Of a stretch of DNA of 64,000 nucleotides, positions 21,510-32,496 are shown piece by piece; position 1 is the stretch's first letter; the number at the start of each line of letters is the position of its first letter. The stretch lies in contig BRKX01000004.1 of NCBI GenBank assembly GCA_026008535.1, forward strand, positions 43,094,501-43,158,500, given 5' to 3'. The translations under genes were made by a program, and so were the position numbers. The notes below the pieces were generated by a model. It did no database searches and was not told where the DNA came from. It saw nothing but the letters and a program-made list of their open reading frames with translations. The DNA is from Perilla frutescens (Eukaryota; Streptophyta; Magnoliopsida; Lamiales; Lamiaceae).

Positions 21510-23420
21510 CTTAAGGTACAGAATCTTGCATCTGTCTATGAAAAAAAAGTATGAATGTTTGTTGAAATTTCTGTTTGGTGATATTAAATTTTTTTAAAAA
21601 TTGATATCTTTTTTTGATAGAATTAAAACATATTTCTGCCTTTAATCATACCTGGACATGATTGTGACATGAATCTTCTTCTTTTTTGTTCATGTGTTTC
21701 ATCTGAAAATGATTGATGATTCTCTATGTTTTTCATTTTCGTTTTTTTTTTTCAAATTTGTGGTAATCTGAAATTTGAATATTTAAATTTGTTTGAAAAA
21801 CTGATGGCGGTTTTATATTTTCTTACACTACCCACTAACATTTGTATTTTTTAAAAAAATTTATTCCAATTTTATTTTATTATGTGTTTTTTATTCATAT
21901 TTATAGATAATTAATTTTTTTAACTGCCCAGTAACATGGATTTTTGTTTATTTTCAGCTATTTCTTCTTACTATTATTTTTGTATGCTTAAGGTAGATTT
22001 ATTATTTAATATTTATGGTATAATTTAATTTTTTTAAATAAAAAATTATCGCAGTATTTTTTTTTAATATTTTCAAATTTAAAATGTGTACAGTATATTT
22101 ATACATAATACAGATTATCGGTTTTATCACACTATTGTACTTTTTTTATGTAATACTCTTTTGTGTTATATATATTAAATTTTCATGATTTATTATATTT
22201 ACTATTACTGTATTTACATGAATATGTTACTCCTTTTTTTTTACTGCTGCTGGAATTATATTATTGTTATAGTAAATTATAAATTATTTTAATAATAGTT
22301 CTATCTGCTTGTAATTTAAGTTCATTTTTTTAAATAATCTTTACTTATATATGTGTTTCAATCTTATAGGTAAGAATTGATTTCTCTATGCTTCAGCACC
22401 AATCTGGTATACTTATTCTTCTCTTTATCTGTAGAGTCCAGTCTTTAGATGTGTTCTATATGGCTTAAATATAGTGTTGTATGTATAAATATAATGAGTG
22501 CGTCTTCCTGTTGTACTATGCTCTTTTATTCCGCATATCAGATATGTGGGATCTGTGAGTGTTCTTTTTAAGAACACTATGCGAAACCCCTCGGTGAGAG
22601 GTTTTGATCTGAGTTGTAGTGTGTAACCTGATTGAGCCTTGGACTTTGTGTGACCCCCTGCGCCCCCGTTCAAACGGGTGAATGTGAACTGGGAAATCCA
22701 CTTACTCCTTAAGGATTCTTGAAAGGTTAATGATTTATGATCCAGACCTTTCGCATTTATTGAATTATTTGTGTGCAGTATATATTGTGCATGTTTTTTC
22801 TATTGATCCTGTAGCTTTCTAAGAATGGCATATTCAAATTGCATGTTTAATTATTTATGTCTATGTTATTAATTGTTTGCATTATTACTTGTATAATTCA
22901 TTATTTACAAAGTGTCACATATATATTTGAAATTATATAGTGTGGTATATTTTTGATGCAGTGAATGTCCTATTTATTTTTGAGCTTTAAAAATCCTGCT
23001 GCATTAAGTGATAAAAGTTATATATTATGCATTATATCCTGTTTGCATAATTATTTGTTTCTGGCCTCTTTTGTTTTTTTTCCTATGTTTTACTAAAAAC
23101 TCACATATTAAATTTGCTTGGTTAATTGTTCCTATTTCCAGTTTTTACTAATTTGTAGTATTCTTGTAGTTTGTTAATTTTTTTTTCACAGTGATGTTTT
23201 TTACACAATATATAAGCTGACATATTTTTCATGCAATGAATATCTTGTTTTAAATATGTAGCATAATCTGAAACATTAAGAACTTATGTAAAACTTCAAA
23301 ACATAACCTGAATAACTTAATGCAAAAAATAAAATTGTTCTTGTAAAAAAAAAAACCCAAAACTTAGTCCAACCCCACACTTCTAATCACATTCATAAAC
23401 ATCTGCATCCTTTTTTCTTC
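21510..23420. other. Gene-free AT-rich stretch with a hairpin-rich island
   Basis: No protein gene is supported. A 140 bp island of more balanced composition at 22540-22680 holds three hairpins (listed separately). The rest is T-rich. It lies 3' of the RPA-like gene. Confidence 0.45.
22559..22676. other. Cluster of three hairpins
   Basis: Hairpin 1, 22559-22577: GTGTTCTT-TTT-AAGAACAC, a perfect 8 bp stem. Hairpin 2, 22584-22604: AAACCCCTC-GGT-GAGAGGTTT, one mismatch. Hairpin 3, 22663-22676: CCCGTT-CA-AACGGG, a perfect 6 bp stem. The surrounding DNA is AT-rich and unstructured. It could be part of an unidentified non-coding RNA, a transposon terminus, or chance; no promoter was identified. 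Confidence 0.45.
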
Positions 23421-23422
23421 CA

Positions 23423-26400
23423 TCACTGTTTTTCTTTCTTCACCACTCTTTTGATCCTCTTGTTTGTTGTTGCTGAAAACTCATCAAGCAGATTTCTCTT
23501 TACATGATCATCTGCCATAATATTAACTGCATCACTGTTGGTGGTGTTCATCTTTTTTGGGGTCAATAATGTTTCCCTGATGTTCAACTGAAAAAAAAAC
23601 ACAGTTGATCAAGACATATTATTTGTGTGAATGTAGTATACAGATAAAATGTAATCTGTGTAAAAATAAATTAAACCTGATCTGAATTTTCATCAACAAT
23701 TTCTTTTCCTTTCTTTGATTTGCTTGAGGTTCCCTAGACAATGAATATAATTTTTTGATACAATATTTTTTTTTTAAATATTTTGTAAACATTACTTTTA
23801 TCACTAAAAACACCCACCTGCTTTTCTGAAACTGTGCTGTCCTCAACCACAACTTTTACAACATCAAATGGTTCTTTATTATTATTGACCTGCTCATGCA
23901 GGACAATAATATTAAAGAAACCTTTTTTATTGCAAATGCCTTCAACTTCAGTTGGAAGTAGATCAAATATCTGTTCCTACAAAAAAAAATATTATAGTTT
24001 TGTACTCAGAATTTTTTATAATTTTAAACATTTATGCTACATACCACTGCTGTGTTTTTTCCAATCATTTCCATGCATTGTGTTTCCCACATACGAAAGG
24101 TTGTAGTTGCAGTACAGTCACTGACTTTGACAGTCAATTGGTGTCTATATTTTTAAAAAAAATGTTTAAAATACTCAATTTAGAAAATAAATTAAATACT
24201 TAAATTTTATAATAATAACTAACCTTGGTTTGTTGACTATGTCAAAACTCTGGCATTTCTCGCAAAAGAATTTGAGTACATCTTGTACATCTAATTCCTT
24301 CTAACATACCTTGCATGCAAGGTATGAAATGCCAAAAATATCTTCAATATTGTTCACAGTGGCATACACTATGAACTCCCCACTCTGAATTTCATCAAAA
24401 ATTTGTTGTGTAATTGAAATATAAAATAATTTATTCTGAAAGAATAATAATTCGAATTTGAATATAATTATTGTGAAATTTACCTCCCCATCTTCTAATA
24501 TTTGTTGTATGGTTTTGCTTGTAACCTCACAACTTTTTGATTGAACACTTGCTTTCGAAGATGATCTAACTTGTATGTTAAATAATTATTAGTTTACAAT
24601 TATTATTTACTTTAATTTTATAATAAAAATTCAAAAGAACATACCGTATCTTCAATAATTTCTGATCCATTTATTGAAATGGATTCCTCATCCTGTATAA
24701 AAAAATGACTCATTAATTACATAAAGATATTCATTTAAAATAATATACTGTATGTGTTTCTTTACTTCAATACCTCAGTAGCAATTTCTTCTCCACAAAC
24801 TTTTTTTATAATTTCTCTGTCAATACAAATTCTGGCTACACTATATGACCCAGTGTAGTTTTTGGCATGTCCAGGTTGAACAGAAATGTTGAACAAAGCT
24901 TTTTTGTTACTTAAATGTTCCAGGCCTGCTCGAATTCCCTCGTAGTTTCGACCTTATGCAAAAAAATTAATTAGCATTTTCATGGTTTATTTTTAAGAAA
25001 TATTAATTTATTTTTTTTACCACACTTAATTCTGCAGCTGTTTTTCCTATAAGACTTATGCATTCCTTATCCCACATCAGAAATGTAGTGGTTCCAGTGT
25101 CATCAACCACCCTCACAGTCAGCTTATACCTACAATTTAAAATAATTTAAAATTAAATTTCTTCTGGAAAATATCAAATATATACTATATATAATTAAAA
25201 AAAAATACTTGAGCTTTCCTTCAATGTCAAATGTCTCACATTTTTGGCAGAAAAACTGATTCCCACTTCTTGTAATTTTCTTCTGGCATCTCTTGCAAGC
25301 CAAGTAGGACCAATCTCCAATGGTCTCTACGCAGAGTATGGTTGCAAATATCCAGAAATTTCCAAGCTAATTTTTTTTAAAAAATCAGTTGAATAAATTT
25401 AAATTATAAATTTCTTTTAGCGCTATTTAAATTATTTAAAATACCTTTTCATCTGTCATAATTTCTGAAATGGTCTTCAGTTCAAAATCTCCATATCTGA
25501 TTTCATCATTCAGCGACCTCTTTGATGATGATGTCAGAGTAGAGATACTCGTGGATCTCACCTTTCCAGTTGTCAGATACCTCCAAACAAATATTTAGTC
25601 AAGAAGTGTTAGTAAAATTATGTATTTGAACTTAAATACTTTAAAATAACAACAAAAACAGAGATATAAAATGCAGGAATGCTATAAATATAAAAAATGA
25701 ACATGCAATATAACAATTGAATTATTTTACCTAAAATTGAAATCAGCCAACTCTGGATCATTCTGATTCAGCACAATGTTTGTAATATTAAACAAAGATG
25801 AGACTCTTACTTCTCCTGTTGTAGAATTTTATTAATTATAACATCGCATATAATTCAAAGTACCAAAAAAAAGAAAGTATCCTACCCCTATACATGTTTG
25901 GTCTGCAAAACTGAACAATTACTGCAACCGGTCCTTCAAGTTTAGTTTCCAGAAATTTTATCATCTCTTCTGCATAGGTTTCCCATAGGGTCACTGTGAG
26001 CGTGTTTTCACTACAAAAATTAATTAAAATGTAGTAATAAATCTACTATTAAACAATAAAAATATGTGGTTTAATATAAAAAAACTCTTACTCCAGATCT
26101 TTCAAAACCAAATCTATTAATAGTGTCAGCTTTCCATTTATCTCTTTGGTGAGCGGCCTATACTGTGACACAATTGTTCCCATTACATCTGTAAAAAAAA
26201 ATTAAATATTTCACAAATGCATATAAAATACTACATGTTTTTTCGTGTGTATTCAAATATGTTACCAAACATTGCTGCATCCCCGATGTTCTGCATATTA
26301 GCAATATCATTAAAGGTCTTTATCTCATATGGTTGCTGCATAAACTCTGCGTGGAAAACTTCAAATATGCGTGTTTGATTGAACACGATGATCTTATAAA

Positions 26401-26745
26401 GTCTCTCCGTCGTCTTGTACTTCATCACGTTTATTCCAACAACATAGTCTATTAAAGCGTAAACATTGCCTTCAATAAGGCGCTGTTTAAACTTCTCTAC
26501 ACCTGCTTTCGGAATTGTTACATGAATTCGTACACCCTACAAAAAAAAATTAATTCTGTAAGTTTTGATTTTTTAAAGGAATTTTTTTTTAAAATTTCAT
26601 TAAATAAATGTACCTCTCTGTCATGAAATATGCATTCCATGCTAAATGCGTTTGTATTTTCATAGCAACATATCAACTGAAGTTCTAAGCCGAATGTACT
26701 TTTACATGGCTTCAACATCTGAACCGTTCCAAAAATGGGAGCCAT
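23423..26745 (-). CDS. RPA70-like single-stranded DNA-binding protein, 16 exons, with an internal stop
   Basis: It encodes a protein like the large subunit of replication protein A, which binds single-stranded DNA in the nucleus. Exons (plus coordinates): 26614-26745, 26266-26536, 26092-26188, 25886-26010, 25731-25815, 25445-25580, 25209-25366, 25021-25129, 24774-24952, 24645-24692, 24484-24569, 24224-24435, 24045-24144, 23818-23976, 23677-23733, 23423-23587. All introns are GT-AG. Exons 1-2 give the first OB fold (FHDREGVRIHVTIPKAGVEK, MKYKTTERLYKI); exons 3-5 the second (LTVTLWETYAEEM). Exons 7-8 give a zinc-ribbon OB fold with Cys near 306, 309, 322 and 325. Exons 12-14 repeat this domain (Cys 516, 519, 533, 536; LTVKVSDCTATTTFRMWE). 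Codon 520 is TAG (24301-24303). Joining exons 8/9 and 10/11 in frame needs shifted donors (A|GTGTGG and T|GTTCTT); then the frame totals about 705 codons. Helitrons often carry such genes. Confidence 0.8.
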
Positions 26746-27049
26746 TGTGACTGTTGATTGAAAAATCTGCAGAGAAATTTTTTGGATTTTTTGATGAGGA
26801 ATGATATGGGGATCGTGTGAATTGTGAATTCAGAATGCTATTACTATGATTTAATATGGCTTAGATTTCAGTTGAATTCAAGTAGTGGAAGTAGTGGGTA
26901 GTTTTCTAAATTAAATATTAAATATGATGAATTAAATATTTTTACTATGTTAACATAATTAAATATTTTTACTATGTTAGTAATTTCTGAATTCAAGTAG
27001 TGGGTAATGGTGCAGTTAGTGGGCGTGTGTGGTTTTTTTATATATTTTT
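26746..27049 (-). other. Upstream region of the RPA-like gene
   Basis: About 300 bp between the start codon and the Helitron-like terminus. It is AT-rich with several TATTTAA-type motifs, and no single TATA box can be preferred. AATTAAATATTTTTACTATGT occurs twice in tandem near 26930-26985. Confidence 0.4.
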
Positions 27050-27065
27050 TTTCATGTAGTATAGA
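27050..27065 (-). other. Helitron-like 5' terminus 1
   Basis: The minus strand reads A|TCTATACTACATGAAAA, with the TC start after a host A that plant Helitrons show. It lies 320 bp upstream of the RPA-like start codon and in the same orientation. No Rep-helicase gene and no 3' hairpin-CTRR end were found, so this would be a non-autonomous copy. Confidence 0.45.
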
Positions 27066-27639
27066 TTATTTTATATATTTATCAATTAAATTGTATTTAT
27101 GATAGTTTTGAATTAATTAACGTAAACAGTAAATGTAAATCGATGGCCTGTTTCAGTTTTGTTTTAATTTCTGAAATGTATATTTTTTTTTCGTGCACCT
27201 AATAATTAACTTAAGTTGCTCCTTATAATTGCACACTATAAATCTTCATTATAAATATTTATATATTATATAACTATTCTGAATAGCAATTTTTTTTTAA
27301 TAATACAAAATTAAACGTCTTAAATTTTGAAGCAAAACATGTACTACACACGTTGGCCTTTTTCATAGTAGTTGATTATTGAAAAAATTAATTAATATTT
27401 TAAGTTAATGATGAAGTGAAATTTAATGATCTCATAATTTTTTTATTGAAAAAGTAGACACGCTTTTCAAATTGAAAACTGCACACGATGTCCATTTTCA
27501 TAATAGTTGAATATTTTTAAATATTTAATTAATATTTTAACTGAATAATATAACCAAATTTAATGACCTCAGAATTACAATGTGTTTACAAAATTATCAT
27601 CAATCAATTTCAAATCAATTTCAATTGAAAACTTTCTTT

Positions 27640-27655
27640 TTATATGTAGTATAGA
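27640..27655 (-). other. Helitron-like 5' terminus 2
   Basis: The minus strand reads A|TCTATACTACATATAAAA, sharing TCTATACTACAT with the terminus at 27065 and pointing the same way. This suggests two related elements, one next to or inside the other. Confidence 0.45.
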
Positions 27656-27831
27656 TTTGGTAATCATTATTTGTAGTAAAAAATTCAAAAATAAAAATCA
27701 ATAATTTCTAAATTTAAAAATTATTGATTAAAATTAAATCATAGTTCAATTAAAATATAATACAAAGATCAATTGTGAAATTATGTATTACATAAAAAGT
27801 CACAAACATAATGATCCTATGAAAGCTTAAA

Positions 27832-27862
27832 TACACACACACACACACACACACAAACACAC
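27832..27862. repeat. AC microsatellite
   Basis: (AC)n of about 12 units followed by AAACACACA. Confidence 0.9.
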
Positions 27863-27889
27863 ATATAATTAAATATGTACTTATATACA

Positions 27890-28070
27890 TGTGGGTATGG
27901 GGCGAGTTGCGTACTAAGTTACCCGTATCTGCACCCGTCCTGATCAAAAAATATAGGTAATTAGTTGCTAAAAAATGCGGGCAATTACCCATTTTGTGAG
28001 TAATTCCCGTAGTCGTCATGATTAATATTTGCGGGTACCCCTAGGGTACAATATTCATTGTCATCCCTAG
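27890..28070. repeat. hAT-like MITE fragment
   Basis: The right end reads ATTGTCATCCCTAG, the reverse of the CTAGGGATGACAAT start seen in many plant hAT MITEs. The interior has the usual GGGTACCC and ACCCGTATCTGCACCCGT phrases, and a stem GTACCC-CTA-GGGTAC near 28034. The left end is lost at or near the AC microsatellite. Confidence 0.45.
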
Positions 28071-28419
28071 TCATAACTATGAAGTAGTCCATATTCACTA
28101 TTTTCATTAATTATCATACAATTTGTTTTGTTGGTATGAAGATAAAATTATTTGAGAATATACTTTTTCGGAATGTGACTATGAGAAAACCAAATATTAA
28201 TAGATTATTTATCTTGTGTTTGGAACGTAATAAGAAAATTATCAGAATTCTCAATTTAGTGTTTGATTAAATTGAAACAAGTAGAAAATAAAATGCCTAA
28301 AATATCTCTAATCACTTTTTTACTACCAATATTTTTATAATTTTTAAGATGTGAACAATATAATTTTGTAATTCTAAACTTAATATTGATTTATATGTAT
28401 ATATATATATATATATATC
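28071..28419. other. Gene-free AT-rich stretch ending in a TA microsatellite
   Basis: No gene seen. A (TA)n run at 28395-28418 marks the junction with the truncated copia remnant. Confidence 0.5.
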
Positions 28420-29683
28420 GGGGTGGTTCTAGCTTGATGTAAAGACAGCTTTTTTGCATAGAGATCTTGAAGAGACAATTTATATGATATAGCTAGAAGG
28501 TTTTGTAAAGCCAGGAGATGAAGGAAAAGTATGTTTATTAAAGAAATCCCTTTATGGTTTGAAACAAAGCTCTAGGCAGTGATACAAGAAATTTGATGAT
28601 CATATGATTAAGATTGGCTTCATAAGGTCTAAATATGATAGTTGTGTATACATTAAGAAGGTTAAACAGATTGTTGTTGCTTATCTACTATTATATGTAG
28701 ATGATATGCTCATAGCAAGCCATAAGGCTTTGAGATTGAGTTGTTGAAACATGATCTTTAGTCAAGTTTTGAGATGAAGGATCTGGGAGATGCTAAAAGA
28801 ATTTTGGGCATGGATATTAAAAGAAATAGGGAAATAGGAGAACTCTGGCTTGTGTAGCATGATTATGTTCAAAAGGTATTGAAGAAATTCAGTATGCCTG
28901 AGTGCGGAGAGGTGTCTGTTCCTATAGCCCAACAGATTAAGCTATCTACTGAGAAAAATCCAAAATCAGCTAAAGAGAGACAAGAAATGAATAAGATACC
29001 TTATGCTAATATAGTTGGAAGCATAATGTATACAATGGTGTGTACAAGACCAGACATTTCACATGATGTAATTGTTGTAAGCAAATATATGGGAGATCCA
29101 GGAAAACCTCACTGGAATGCATTGAAATGGATTCTAAGATACCTAAAGGGGACTACAAGTCATGGAATTTTATTCAGGAGAATAATGATTTTAGAGGAGA
29201 TCTTTTAGTAGATTTTGTAGACTCTGACTATATATGCAGCTAACATTGACAAACAGAAAGTCACACACTAGGTACATTGTCAATCTTTATGTCAGTTGGA
29301 GATCTTTTCTACAATCAGTAGTAGCCTTATCCACAACTGAGGCAGAATAAGTGGCTATGACAGAAGTTGTGAAGGAGAGCATATGGTTGAGAGGTATGAT
29401 TGGTGATTTTGGAATAATTCAAGGATTTGCTGAGATCAATTGTGATAGTCAAATTGCTTTACATCTTGCCAAGCATCAAGTATTTCATGAACGATCTAAA
29501 CACATAGATGTGAGACATCATTCTGTGAGGGATGTGGTAAACAATGGTGTTGTAAAGATGATAAAGGTTTCTATAGAAGATAATGTTGCTGATATGCTTA
29601 CCAAAGCATTATATGCACCTAAATTCATATTGCTTGGAATTGGTAAGTTTGCTCTCTCATTAAGAGAGTGTTTTGCCCCGTAA
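28420..29683 (+). pseudogene. Ty1/copia RT-RNase H remnant (older, 5'-truncated element)
   Basis: The 5' end starts inside reverse transcriptase (LDVKTAFLHRDLEE), then EGFVKPGDEGKVC, KSLYGLKQS, and the catalytic YVDDMLIAS near 28697. The frame breaks around 28730-28880. It continues at 28879-29208 with YANIVGSIMYTMVCTRPDIS and LKWILRYLKGT. After another break, 29351-29683 gives the RNase H end: INCDSQIALHLAKHQVFHER, SKHIDVRHHSVRD, and DNVADMLTKAL. Gag, protease and integrase are absent. A polypurine tract and the 3' LTR follow. Confidence 0.88.
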
Positions 29684-29737
29684 TAGAGTTGTTTTGAGGG
29701 AAAGCGGGTGATTGGGTATTAATTGAGGATTTTGCAG

Positions 29738-29750
29738 TCAAGGTGGAGAT
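29738..29750 (+). other. Polypurine tract of the older copia remnant
   Basis: TCAAGGTGGAGAT directly precedes the 3' LTR start TGCTAACTTATG. Confidence 0.7.
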
Positions 29751-29825
29751 TGCTAACTTATGACTTCAAATCCACATCAGCTGGGAGTTTAGCCACTTCG
29801 GTTAAGAGAAATTGTTAGTAATAGT

Positions 29826-30121
29826 TGTTGAAATAATAGTTAGTGGGTCATGAGTAGTGGGTCATGAGTTATGTGTGTGTTTTAATGTTATTGTTAGTGG
29901 TGGGTGTGGTGTTGATAGTGGAAGTAGTGGTGATAATGGTGAGAGTAGTGGATGATGGTCTTAATTGAGAGGTTACATTTTAGACCTATAAATATCTTAT
30001 GTATCTACAAAGATTGAAAGTACAACACTACACAAAGAGTCTTTTGTAATATACTAGTCTTCTCCAATAATTGTGTTTATAGTTTTATCCTTCATTCGTA
30101 GATGCTCTCCACATTCTAACA
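29826..30121 (+). repeat. 5' LTR of the nested copia element
   Basis: 296 bp. Compared with the 3' LTR it lacks about 48 bp just after TGTTGAAATAA. TATA box CCTATAAATATC near 29985-29996. Confidence 0.93.
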
Positions 30122-30124
30122 AAG

Positions 30125-30137
30125 TGGTATCAAGAGC
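30125..30137 (+). other. Primer binding site of the nested copia element
   Basis: TGGTATCAAGAGC three bases after the LTR end, the iMet-type PBS with an extra A, as seen in many plant copia elements. Confidence 0.8.
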
Positions 30138-30174
30138 TAGGTTATTTTTTAAGGAGACAAAAGCTTGAAGAAAG

Positions 30175-31050
30175 ATGTCGAATGGAATACCATTTGTGGT
30201 TCCATCACTCACCAAAGAAAATTATGAAAATTGGTGCATAAGAATGAAAGCTTTACTTGGAGCCTATGAAGTATGGGATGTTGTAGAGAATGGCGTTGAC
30301 GCTGGAGATGCACCTGTCAAGAAGACAGACCAAAAGACGCTCACACTTATTCATCAAGGTTTAGATGAAAAGATGTTCGAGAAAGTAGCTGCAGCAACTA
30401 CCTCCAAGGGAGCATGGGAAATTCTTCAAGCCTCTTTTAAAAGGGTTGATAAAGTAAAGAAAATACGTCTCCAAACATTGAGAGGAGAGTTTGAATCTCT
30501 ACGTATGAAGGAATCCGAATCAATTTCGGATTATATCTCAAGAGTGTTGGCCATTACTAATCAAATGAAGAGATATGGAGAAGATTTAAAAGATGATCGA
30601 GTTGTCGGAAAAATTTTGAGATCTTTGGATTCAAAATTTAACTATGTTGTTGTTGCCATAGAAGAGTCCAAAGATTTGGACATCATGACGATTGATGAAC
30701 TTGCCGGATCATTGCAAGCTCATGAAGAAAGATTGAAGAAGCCTGTACAAGAATCGATAGAGTAAGCTTTGAAAGCAAATCTATCTTTAAAAGAGAGTGA
30801 ACCACGCTCATTCCAAAGAGGTCGTGGACGCGGAAGAGGCTGAAATCAAGGAAGAGGCCATGGAAGAGGAGGACGTGGTGAGAGAAATGAACCAACTCAA
30901 AATTCCAATCATTTTGGAAGAGGTCGTGGACAAGGTCGGGGTCCAAGAGGAGGAGGCAATAGATCAAACCAAGCAAGGTATGACAAATCGAATATTAAAT
31001 GTTATAATTGTCATCGATTTGGTCATTTTGCTTGGGAATGCCGAAGTAAT
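30175..31050 (+). pseudogene. Copia gag of the nested element, two stop codons
   Basis: Nucleocapsid gene. The start at 30175 reads MSNGIPFVVPSLTKENYENW, the UBN2-type gag start, then KKIRLQTLRGEFESLRMKES and KILRSLDSKFNYVVVAIEES. Stop codons interrupt the same frame at 30763-30765 (TAA, after ESIE) and 30841-30843 (TGA, inside an Arg-Gly-rich RNA-binding stretch). Both are one C-to-T change from sense codons (CAA and CGA). The frame then continues through an RGG-type region to the zinc knuckle CYNCHRFGHFAWEC (about 31000-31042) and on into the protease frame. Confidence 0.88.
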
Positions 31051-32253
31051 ATGGAGGAGACAAACAATCTCATGGAGAGAAATGAGGGCACCAAAGATGA
31101 TGTAGATCCAACTTTACTTCTTGCGTGCAAAAGTCATCAAGAGGAAGAGGATCGATGGTATCTTGATTCCGGCGCAAGTAGTCACATTTGTGGAAAAAGA
31201 AGTTTATTTGTTGAACTTGATGATTCCATTGGAGGAGATATCACTTTTGGAGACTCTTCAAAAGTCCAAGTGAAAGGGAAATGTACGATTTTAATTCGCT
31301 TGAAGGATGGAAGTCATCAATTCATTTCTAATGTCATATATGTTCCACAAATGAAAAGCAACATTTTGAGTTTGGGACAACTTTTGGAGAAAAATTATGA
31401 CATTCAATTGAAAAATAGAAGTTTGACAATGAAAGATGAAAATGGTCGATTGGTAGCAAGTGTACCAATGACAAAGAATAGAATGTTTTTGTTGAACATT
31501 CAAAATGATGCTCCTATATGTTTGAAGTCTTGTTTTAAAGATTCCTCTTGGTTGTGGCATATGAGGCTTGATCATCTACACTTTGATAGACTAAAAGCAA
31601 TGAGCAAAGGAGGAATGGTGCATGGTTTGCCTACCATAAACCATCCAAATCAATTTTGTGAAGGGTGTCTTTTTGGTAAACAAGCAAGAAAGAGTTTTCC
31701 AAAGGAGTCTTTGACAAGAGCTCAACAACCTTTGGAGTTGATCCACTCTGATGTTTGTGGACCAATCAAGCCAATGTCATTTGGTGAGAAAAAATTCTTT
31801 TTACTTTTTATTGATGATTATTCTCGAAAGACTTGGGTGTATTTTTTAAAGGAGAAGTCGGAGGTGTTTGAAACTTTCAAGAAGTTCAAAACACTCGTGG
31901 AGAAACAAAGTGGCTATGCAATCAGAGCACTTCGATCTGATCGAGGTGGTGAATTCACCTCAAATGAATTCAAAGTTTTTTGTGATGATAATGGAATTCG
32001 ACGTTCAATGACCACTCCATATTCACTACAACAAAATGGAGTGGTGGAAAGAAAGAACCGGACGATTCTCAACATGACAAGGTGTATGTTGAAGAGCAAA
32101 ATGATGCAAAATGAATTTTGGGCAGAGGCCGTGTCTTGTGCAGTTTACCTGTTGAACCGCTGCTGTACTAAAAGTGTTCATGAAAGCACACCACAAGAAG
32201 CTTGGAGTGGGTACAAGCCAAGTGTCTCCAATTACGAGTGTTTGGAAGCATAG
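31051..32253 (+). CDS. Copia protease-integrase of the nested element
   Basis: Part of the polyprotein, in frame with gag. The protease active site is WYLDSGASSHICG (near residue 36). The GAG-pre-integrase region has LWHMRLDHLHFDRL and CEGCLFGKQ, giving the H-H-C-C zinc site. The integrase core holds the three catalytic acids in IHSDVCGP, LRSDRGGEF and VVERKNRT. Integrase joins the DNA copy to the chromosome. The frame ends early at 32253 because of an indel near 32226-32240; the remainder continues in another frame at 32202. All key residues seem intact. Confidence 0.92.
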   Translation: MEETNNLMERNEGTKDDVDPTLLLACKSHQEEEDRWYLDSGASSHICGKRSLFVELDDSIGGDITFGDSSKVQVKGKCTILIRLKDGSHQFISNVIYVPQMKSNILSLGQLLEKNYDIQLKNRSLTMKDENGRLVASVPMTKNRMFLLNIQNDAPICLKSCFKDSSWLWHMRLDHLHFDRLKAMSKGGMVHGLPTINHPNQFCEGCLFGKQARKSFPKESLTRAQQPLELIHSDVCGPIKPMSFGEKKFFLLFIDDYSRKTWVYFLKEKSEVFETFKKFKTLVEKQSGYAIRALRSDRGGEFTSNEFKVFCDDNGIRRSMTTPYSLQQNGVVERKNRTILNMTRCMLKSKMMQNEFWAEAVSCAVYLLNRCCTKSVHESTPQEAWSGYKPSVSNYECLEA

Positions 32254-32496
32254 CCTACGCACATGTGCTTGATGAAAGAAGAACTAAGCTTGATGACAAA
32301 AGTGCAAGGTACGTTTTTATTGGCTATGATCAAAATTCCAAAGGTTATAAATTATACAATCCAAACAACAAGAGAGTTTTTGTGAGTAGAGATGTTGAGT
32401 TCGATGAAGAAAGTGCTTGGGAGTGGGATGATGAAAAAATAAATAACAATTATAATCCATTTCTCATTGATGGAGAAGAAGAAGAAGAAGAAGAAG

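Noticed and set aside
22425..22701. Two overlapping minus-strand ORFs of 61 and 82 codons.
   Set aside because: They cover the hairpin island, are in different frames, and show no similarity or promoter.
27190..27660. Possibility of a complete Helitron between 27065 and 27655.
   Set aside because: No hairpin with a CTRR end was found just before 27066, so only 5' termini are reported.
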